Shown piece by piece: positions 26,401 to 35,400 of a stretch of DNA of 64,000 nt. The stretch is from Hofstenia miamia (taxonomy: Eukaryota > Xenacoelomorpha > Acoela). The stretch lies in contig SCFE01000003.1 of assembly GCA_004352715.1 (NCBI GenBank), positions 2,760,568-2,824,567 of the forward strand, read 5' to 3'. A program made the position numbers and the translations under genes. Under the pieces are notes generated by a model, which worked only from the letters and a program-made list of their open reading frames with translations, did not search any database and had not been told where the DNA came from. Numbering within the stretch: position 1 is the first letter of the stretch; each line of letters opens with the position of its first letter.

Positions 26401-29400
26401 TCCAAAATAATTTAATGATTTTCTTACGCAATGTTTTAAGAATGTAATAACATATGTTAAGCTGCTGTAGAGATGACGAGGACAACGTGTGGTTCTTAAG
26501 TTGACCCAATCTCTTATAGAAAAAGATATTCAGCAAAATCCAAAGTGTATTGTAAATATATATTTGCACAATTTCCAAAATAATTTAATGATTTTCTTAC
26601 GCAATGTTTTAAGAATGTAATAACATATGTTAAGCTGCTGTAGAGATGACGAGGACAACGTGTGGTTCTTAAGTTGACCCAATCTCTTATAGAAAAAGAT
26701 ATTCAGCAAAATCCAAAGTGTATTGTAAATATATATTTGCACAATTTCCAAAATAATTTAATGATTTTCTTACGCAATGTTTTAAGAATGTAATAACATA
26801 TGTTAAGCTGCTGTAGAGATGACGAGGACAACGTGTGGTTCTTAAGTTGACCCAATCTCTTATAGAAAAAGATATTCAGCAAAATCCAAAGTGTATTGTA
26901 AATATATATTTGCACAATTTCCAAAATAATTTAATGATTTTCTTACGCAATGTTTTAAGAATGTAATAACATATGTTAAGCTGCTGTAGAGATGACGAGG
27001 ACAACGTGTGGTTCTTAAGTTGACCCAATCTCTTATAGAAAAAGATATTCAGCAAAATCCAAAGTGTATTGTAAATATATATTTGCACAATTTCCAAAAT
27101 AATTTAATGATTTTCTTACGCAATGTTTTAAGAATGTAATAACATATGTTAAGCTGCTGTAGAGATGACGAGGACAACGTGTGGTTCTTAAGTTGACCCA
27201 ATCTCTTATAGAAAAAGATATTCAGCAAAATCCAAAGTGTATTGTAAATATATATTTGCACAATTTCCAAAATAATTTAATGATTTTCTTACGCAATGTT
27301 TTAAGAATGTAATAACATATGTTAAGCTGCTGTAGAGATGACGAGGACAACGTGTGGTTCTTAAGTTGACCCAATCTCTTATAGAAAAAGATATTCAGCA
27401 AAATCCAAAGTGTATTGTAAATATATATTTGCACAATTTCCAAAATAATTTAATGATTTTCTTACGCAATGTTTTAAGAATGTAATAACATATGTTAAGC
27501 TGCTGTAGAGATGACGAGGACAACGTGTGGTTCTTAAGTTGACCCAATCTCTTATAGAAAAAGATATTCAGCAAAATCCAAAGTGTATTGTAAATATATA
27601 TTTGCACAATTTCCAAAATAATTTAATGATTTTCTTACGCAATGTTTTAAGAATGTAATAACATATGTTAAGCTGCTGTAGAGATGATCGATGACGAGGA
27701 CAACGTGTGGTTCTTAAGTTGACCCAATCTCTTATAGAAAAAGATATTCAGCAAAATCCAAAGTGTATTGTAAATATATATTTGCACAATTTAATGATTT
27801 TCTTACGCAATGTTTTAAGAATGTAATAACATATGTTAAGCTGCTGTAGAGATGACGTAGAGATGACGAGGACAACGTGTGGTTCTTAAGTTGACCCAAT
27901 CTCTTATAGGAAGAGGGCGACACATTATAGCTGTTAACTTCTTTATAAGCTTTCTCTTTACAAGATCACTTTTAGGACGGTTGCTTACATATACAGAAAC
28001 AATTCGAAAAAATAAGTACCTTCGCAAATGCGCCGCAATCCATGTAGTGTTTGCATATCATTATTGTCTAAATTTCAGAAAAATTTTACAGCGGTTTTTT
28101 ACTATCATCGTTGCTGAAACTACTGATATGGGTAGTCAAGAGCATGTATCTTGGCGCATTCGTCATGCACACAATTGCATGGTTGGAGAGGATTTAGTTG
28201 ATTTTTTGAAGGGATTGATTGCACTGCATATGGTCGGTCAGGGTTATGATGGGGCAGCGAATAAGTCTGGTATACGAAATTAAATTCATTCAAAGATTCA
28301 GAAAGATTATCCTCCCGCTATTTACATGCGATGTGTCAGTGAATGCCTGAATTTAGCTATTAAAGGGTCGAATGTTTGTAATATTTCGAAAATTACATGA
28401 TAATTCTGGAATTCGGCGAAGAAATCTCATGCATTTGAACAAACCGTGAAAACCCAGTACCCCGAACGGAATATTCTCCCACAATTATTAGAAACCCGTT
28501 GGGTTGAAGACAGTCGGTTTTTATCATTCTGCAAGATATTTAATGCGGGATATTTCAACATGGCTAAATGATACTTCAGCAGCAGGAATTTTTTTTCAAA
28601 ATACTCAACACTTTAAAATTGATGCAATCTCATAATCCAGATGTGTTTTTACTATCTACTTTTATCATCTGTCAAGAAATCGATGATAAATGTCGATAGT
28701 GTGAACACTCAATCTGCTTTTTATCAACTGAACGCTGCATCGGATTTTTTGTCAACACAACTAAATTAGTCATCTGATAATGATTTATCATTTACTAATA
28801 ATGGATAGTGGAAGACTATTCCAACTCCGGTTTTCTGATAAAAAACCAGATGATGAAAAATCGCAAAGTGAACAAAAACTAATTGCATTTTCGACTAAAA
28901 GCAGCTTATAACAGTCGATTGTTGAACACACCTTTAGTGGCTAGAATACGCACCGCCACGCCACGCCGAAGCGGATTATGAATTGGCGTAAACTGCGTGA
29001 CGGGTATGATTAGACACAATTAGACACAGTTCGCAATCAAGATCGATTTTTAGATTTATGCTATATATCTACAAAAAGAATATAACTCGCTATTCCTTGG
29101 AAAGTTTTGTATTCTTCAGTTTTTGTTTGTTTTGTTGTTTATATTAAAAATTTTTTTTATCTAGTTTGATTTTGTATTTTGACCTCACGCCGTCGCCACG
29201 CAACAATTGCAGCGGCACGGAGCTGTATTAGTGGTAATATTCCAATCTGAATTTCTAATTGCTCTTATGACCTTGAAGCATGTTCTGACGATCACGAAAG
29301 CGGTTAGTGTCGCTCTGCAAGATCCTCAAATGGAATTAAGTAGAACAATATAGCATATTGGAATAATCAAACCTGTACTCCAAGATTCCCGCAATGGTTT

Positions 29401-32400
29401 CGGATTATATTCTCAATTTGTTCATGATGCGTTAGAAATAGTTGGCAAGTTAACCATTGATCGCCAAATTATTTTTATCACATATTTTGATTATGTTATT
29501 AACGATGTTGGAGTTCGAAGTGTAACAGAAATCATGGCTAACACATAAACCATTATGGACTCTTTAGATAAGTGCGCCAAAGCTCTGCAACTAAAGGTTC
29601 TAAAAATTAATGGCTTTCCAATTAATTTCCATTTATGACGTCTCATTAATGGATTTTTGAAGATTAAAAATTGCATTAATTTATTTTGAATTCTTTTCTT
29701 AATTTCCAGTACCAAGAACTTCGGACAATTTAAGGAGTGAATTCTCTGCTGGACATTTACCCAAGTCCCAGGGAAAACAACGAAGTTAATTATATAATGA
29801 AGAAGCTCAACCAATTTGATTCCATAGCAAATGCGCTTCAAAATGAAGACCTTGATTTGCCAGAAGCAAGACAAAAAGCTCGTTCTTATCACTTCGGCCC
29901 CCAATACCTTTCTGCGATCTAGAATGCCAAAGAACAGACTATCGAGCATGGCAATCATTTACATTAACAAGGAAGTTGTTCTAGAAATGGATAGTGATTT
30001 ACAGATTTGAAATGTGATTAAATGATCACTTCTGTTAATTGGTTTCCCACTACAGAGAAAATCATGTGTACGTCCCCGCTTAAGTTGTTCTTTTTGGTAC
30101 ATCTAGAGTTAACACTTATTCAGAACCAGGGGCCCAGCTAACCGGGGGTGATGCAACCCCGAATATTTTTTCTCAGGGGCGTAGCAAAATTATCATTTAA
30201 CAGATGTTGCGTTCATTTCATTTTCCACTCATTTTCTAAATTTACAACGCAGTCAGTCTATCTCTTTCAACATTTTTTTGAAATATACATGTATATTTGA
30301 ATAAATGATTTGTGATTTCTCGGTAAATGTAATTTTTGAATCTCAGAGATTACAAGTGTGACACAAAATCTATACTTTCGACCTATTTCATTTGTTCTAT
30401 TCTTCTAATTTAAAGAAAATATTAGCCTTAATCAATTTTGCATATGGACATGAACTTATCCATTCCATTCCATATCCAGATTGTGAAATGGAAATATAAT
30501 GGAAATTTGTGGAAATAAAAATTCAAAAAGCAGACATTCTCAACACCATAGAAAATGTTAAACACACCCTAAATGTGGTTAAGACAAAATAAATGTTTTA
30601 AGAACAGTAAACATTGTTTTATAATAACCAAATTTGCGTTTACGTTTAAGTCATACAGAGCTTTGAAAACTTTCTCCAAAAGACTTGTATAAACTACCAG
30701 GCTAGTCAGCCTTAAAAACTTATTTTATTTGTGCAATTTCTGCATTGACAAGAGAATTCAAAAGAACACATGAAGAATACATGACGAACAATTTGAAAGA
30801 AAATTTGAAAATGGATAGTGTGATATAAACTTATTACAATTGAAAAAGCAGTCATTGGTTTTTTATATGTGTAGTTGAAGTTTCCCCATCATATTGATTT
30901 GTCAACTAAGTTTTGCTTATGTACATAGACTTTTAGCAGAAGCAATTTTACCATTGAATTAGGGTAGGGGAACATTTAATGCCTTTAATTTTAAATGATT
31001 AATTTCAATATGATTGCGTAAGATACACATTTGTTTAAATTGTTATATAGTTGGCTGCAAAAAAAAATGAGACTGAACACCTATTTTTTCACGTTTTGTG
31101 GAAACGTATTGAGACGTTTTAGAGGAAAACTATAAAAATAAAAGACAACGAGAAGTTTGTGAACTTTAAAATGGTCAAACAAAAAAGTTAATTAATTAAA
31201 CTGGTACTTCGTAATTATTTGAAAACACTTACCAAACAAATTGTTTTGCTTTGCAAAGTTTCTACTTGATTTCTTCGGAATGGAAACGTTGGAACAGCTT
31301 GAAAACGCCTTTGCAACATCGCAAATTTCTCGATCAACTTATTTTCGAAAGCTGAAAAAAATTCGACAAGGAGAATCTCTCAAAANNNNNNNNNNNNNNN
31401 NNNNNNNNNNNNNNNNNNNNNNNNNNNNNNNNNNNNNNNNNNNNNNNNNNNNNNNNNNNNNNNNNNNNNNNNNNNNNNNNNNNNNNNNNNNNNNNNNNNN
31501 NNNNNNNNNNNNNNNNNNNNNNNNNNNNNNNNNNNNNNNNNNNNNNNNNNNNNNNNNNNNNNNNNNNNNNNNNNNNNNNNNNNNNNNNNNNNNNNNNNNN
31601 NNNNNNNNNNNNNNNNNNNNNNNNNNNNNNNNNNNNNNNNNNNNNNNNNNNNNNNNNNNNNNNNNNNNNNNNNNNNNNNNNNNNNNNNNNNNNNNNNNNN
31701 NNNNNNNNNNNNNNNNNNNNNNNNNNNNNNNNNNNNNNNNNNNNNNNNNNNNNNNNNNNNNNNNNNNNNNNNNNNNNNNNNNNNNNNNNNNNNNNNNNNN
31801 NNNNNNNNNNNNNNNNNNNNNNNNNNNNNNNNNNNNNNNNNNNNNNNNNNNNNNNNNNNNNNNNNNNNNNNNNNNNNNNNNNNNNNNNNNNNNNNNNNNN
31901 NNNNNNNNNNNNNNNNNNNNNNNNNNNNNNNNNNNNNNNNNNNNNNNNNNNNNNNNNNNNNNNNNNNNNNNNNNNNNNNNNNNNNNNNNNNNNCACCAAG
32001 TTCTGCTGATCTTTCTCCAATCGAAAACGTGTGGCAGATATTGAAAATTGACGTTGAGAAGAAAAATCCGAAAAATATATCCGATTTAAAAGAAAAAATT
32101 CAAGAAAGTCAACACATTTTGACATCTGAAATGAAGTCTAATTTAATGAAATCAGTTTCAGTTCGTTTGAATGAAGTTATTTCTACAGGAAGAAAACAAA
32201 TTAGACTTTGATGCTTTTTACTTATAGTCCTTTAATGTATCTTTAAAATCTTACCTTTCTTGAGTTGTTACGTTCAGTAGTTCAAAAGTAATATCCCTTT
32301 TTTCTAGTCTCATTTTTTTTGCAGCCAACTATAGAATGTAATGTTAGACTACATGCAAAATATTTTTTATTTTTGTCAACATTAGGAAATTTATAATTAA

Positions 32401-35400
32401 GATAGTTAAAAAGATTTTTCCAGGGCAATTAATCGTAGAGTTTGACTGACAGCATTATTTTATTTTTTCCATGTGTGCTGATCAAAATATGAAGCCCAAT
32501 GTCAACGTACTCTTTTTGACCAACTTTGTTTTATAAGATAACAATAGTGAACCTACCTTATGAAAAACTATTTGAAATTGTATAGAATTTGTATCATTGT
32601 TTTTCAAGTAGAGCTGCGTGTTTTTATATACACTAGTCACCAAACATACGCATACATGTCTTACATATTATTTTGCATATTTTGTTAATTATTACATTGG
32701 CTATCAAGATTGCATGTACATGTAGTATGCTTAAAGAAATAACCCGAGCCGAATCTAGTTGCAACTATTGAAGGGGCAGCAATTTTGCTAATGCACCCCC
32801 TTATATATTTTTTCTCGCTGGACCCCTGTTCAGTACTTTCTCGTTTCCTCAAAAGTGAAAATAGTTTACCTTAATTCAAGATGTCATCAATCGATTTGCT
32901 GCTAAAATCAAACGAGTGCATTTTGTGTAGATTTACATTTTGTTTACAACTTTTCAATAAAAATGGCAGTCAACCCTCCCGTTTTAAAAATCCTAAACGC
33001 GCCTATGCTTACAAGTGTTATTGTTAGGTTTGGGTTTCACTAGTTGAATAATATTGATCTTCGAAGGTTAAATATAAGTAACCTAATTGGAATGCTTCAG
33101 GTTATGTTTAAAATTCCACAGAGTTATAAATAAATATAAAGCTAAATTTAACAATCACGACTATTGAAAGGAATTAACATGATCAAAGTAAAATAAACTT
33201 GCAATGTAAATAAACTATTCCCCAGCACTGATATAAAATACGTCATACGATAGTAAATATAATACTGGTAGTGTTTGGTACTAAAGTATGACGTCACTCT
33301 TTGATGTCATGCAAACATATTTTCACCCACCTGCATATAACCGAAAATGAAAGCAGCGATTCCAATGTAGACCAGCTGCAAACAGAGATCGTCGTTTCTA
33401 TCCATAAACTTCTCCAACATCTTACCTAAACGATGACTTTCGTAATGCACATTGGCGAAATTGCACATTTCAGTTCATTCAAATTTCCTTACTTTATATC
33501 AATTTGTAATTTCGAATAAACAAAGTAAGTTAATCCGCGGAAAATAATTTCCAAACTGTTGCTGTTCAAAAAACGTAGATAACAAATATGGTAACTGTCA
33601 AAGACGAAGAAAGGGTTAAAAGGAAATTGAAATAAATAATCATTTATGGAAAATTATGCCATTAAAAAAGTATATTATATGCCTATAAATGAACTTCGGT
33701 GTTATTTCAATTCTCAAATATTGAATTACTAACTATACATAACAAAACTAAAACTCTTTAGTTAATAACACGTATTTTTTAGTGACTTATAGCAAAATCT
33801 CCGAGCCATATATAATGATATTGATATTGATTGTAATCATAGATTGTAGACGAAATTTTTGCTACAATGTATCTCCACTACATATTGCCTATTTTATTAG
33901 CGGACGTTGCCTGAATAATGAATACACTGTCATATAAAACTTTTTTCCGGGAAAATTACTGATTTTTATAAAAAAACTGTGGTTGGAATAAGGAAAAATA
34001 TGAACAATAGAACAATTTGAGCCTCTAACAAAGGAATACTCACTTTAGAAAGTCGGGAAATTATTCAAATAAGCAGTAATCTTAAAATCTATAGTTTGAA
34101 AATTTACAACCAGTTTCGCATAATTCGTATCACATGTGACTGTAGTTTTACTGGGATTTGAAAAATCGTATTCTGATTTTAGAATTAACTGTAAAAACAG
34201 CGAAAATAAATACAAAATATATAATAAATCTCAAATCTAAGTTAAAGAAACATTTGAAATGAAACCTTCAACATCAAGGTCAGAGATAGAAATATTAGAA
34301 GCCATTGGAGGCACCTTCATTGCACCGATTAATCCACTCATGATGTTGGCAAACACAATTATCATCAATGGTGTTAAGGAGCCATGTAGTATCGCAAAAA
34401 ATATGCCAAGGAAGAAGAACAACAAGGACTGTTTCCCACCGAATTTAAACTAAACTAATACAATAAACCATGAAATTAACATGAAAAAACCCTTTCAAAA
34501 AAGGTTGATATCACTCACGGCTTCACAACGCAATCAGGGACATTTTTCAACCAGTATTGAAATAATACAGCATCCTTTATACTATATGACAACATTAAGA
34601 AATGTTCAAGAGCCTAACCCTAGCAAATAGACTTTAGTAGTAAATAATAATTGTAATTGCAAATGTTCCCAAAAATAATTAAATTGCTAAGGGAAGTTTA
34701 AGTTAATTGCGTTATGATATAAATATAAAGAAATCAAATTATTTGAAACTTATTATCACTAGGAAACAAACATTTAGGTGCTGCCTAACTTGGCCTAATT
34801 TTCATGTTTTTGCCTAAAACCATCCACATTTCCGATAAAAACTGAGTGAATTGTACATTATTCTGACTTGTTTTTCTTAGAAATACACATATAGCGATGA
34901 TGCATGTTTGCCTGAGAAATAGCGGCCCGCTTGACATTCCATGTATTGTTTGCAATCACTTTGACATTGTGTATTGCGTGTTCTAGGTTGAATTATGGCG
35001 TCCATTAATACACAGCGTGATTGTGTGCGTGAGTACACGTTTCTAAAAGTGCTCAGAGTTATTGAAGGAGGATTACCTGTGTTTTGCAATCAGTGTGCTC
35101 TTAGTATTGACGTTACTCGGTCAAATAATGTAGTGCAGCATATACAGGGCAAAACCCATCAGAAAAATGTTGCTTTGAAGAGGCCAGCGCAAATAAATAT
35201 TGTTACCGTTACTTCGAAGAAACGCAGTGAAAATACTTTCAACCGAGGCCTAGCAGGATCCTCCATTTCATTTTTTTAGAACCAACCCGTGCGTACTTTT
35301 CTGGAGAAGGGTTTTGGAAGAGCACTACCCTCAGATTGCACTCTAGCCGCTTTTTATGCCGATTGCAGTTAGTCAGAGATGCCGGAGAAAGTAACGCAAA

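Larger units (their letters stand above)
31048..32331 (+). mobile_element. Tc1/mariner element, interior partly unsequenced
   Basis: Terminal inverted repeats TAGTTGGCTGCAAAA at both ends continue to AATGAGACT with a one-base length difference in the A run. Flanking TA at 31046-31047 and 32332-32333 is the family's target duplication. Total about 1.28 kb, typical of Tc1/mariner. The middle 608 bases are N. Confidence 0.88.
30127..32828. mobile_element. hAT-like element hosting a nested Tc1/mariner
   Basis: Left end CAGGGGCCCAGC and inverted right end CAGGGGTCCAGC match at 11 of 12 bases. Direct flanks TTCAGAAC (30119-30126) and TTCAGTAC (32829-32836) match at 7 of 8, a hAT-type 8-bp target duplication. 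Inside each end GGGGGTG...GCA and AGCAAAATT recur. No hAT coding is seen. A complete Tc1/mariner sits at 31048-32331, so this element is older than that insertion. Confidence 0.75.

Noticed and set aside
24281-27616. Nineteen identical 73-codon minus-strand frames
   Set aside because: They are one satellite unit read repeatedly. The protein shows no domain, and each frame overruns its unit boundary.
24271-27909. Regularly repeated array considered as a CRISPR
   Set aside because: The whole 173-bp unit repeats with no variable spacers, and the genome is eukaryotic.
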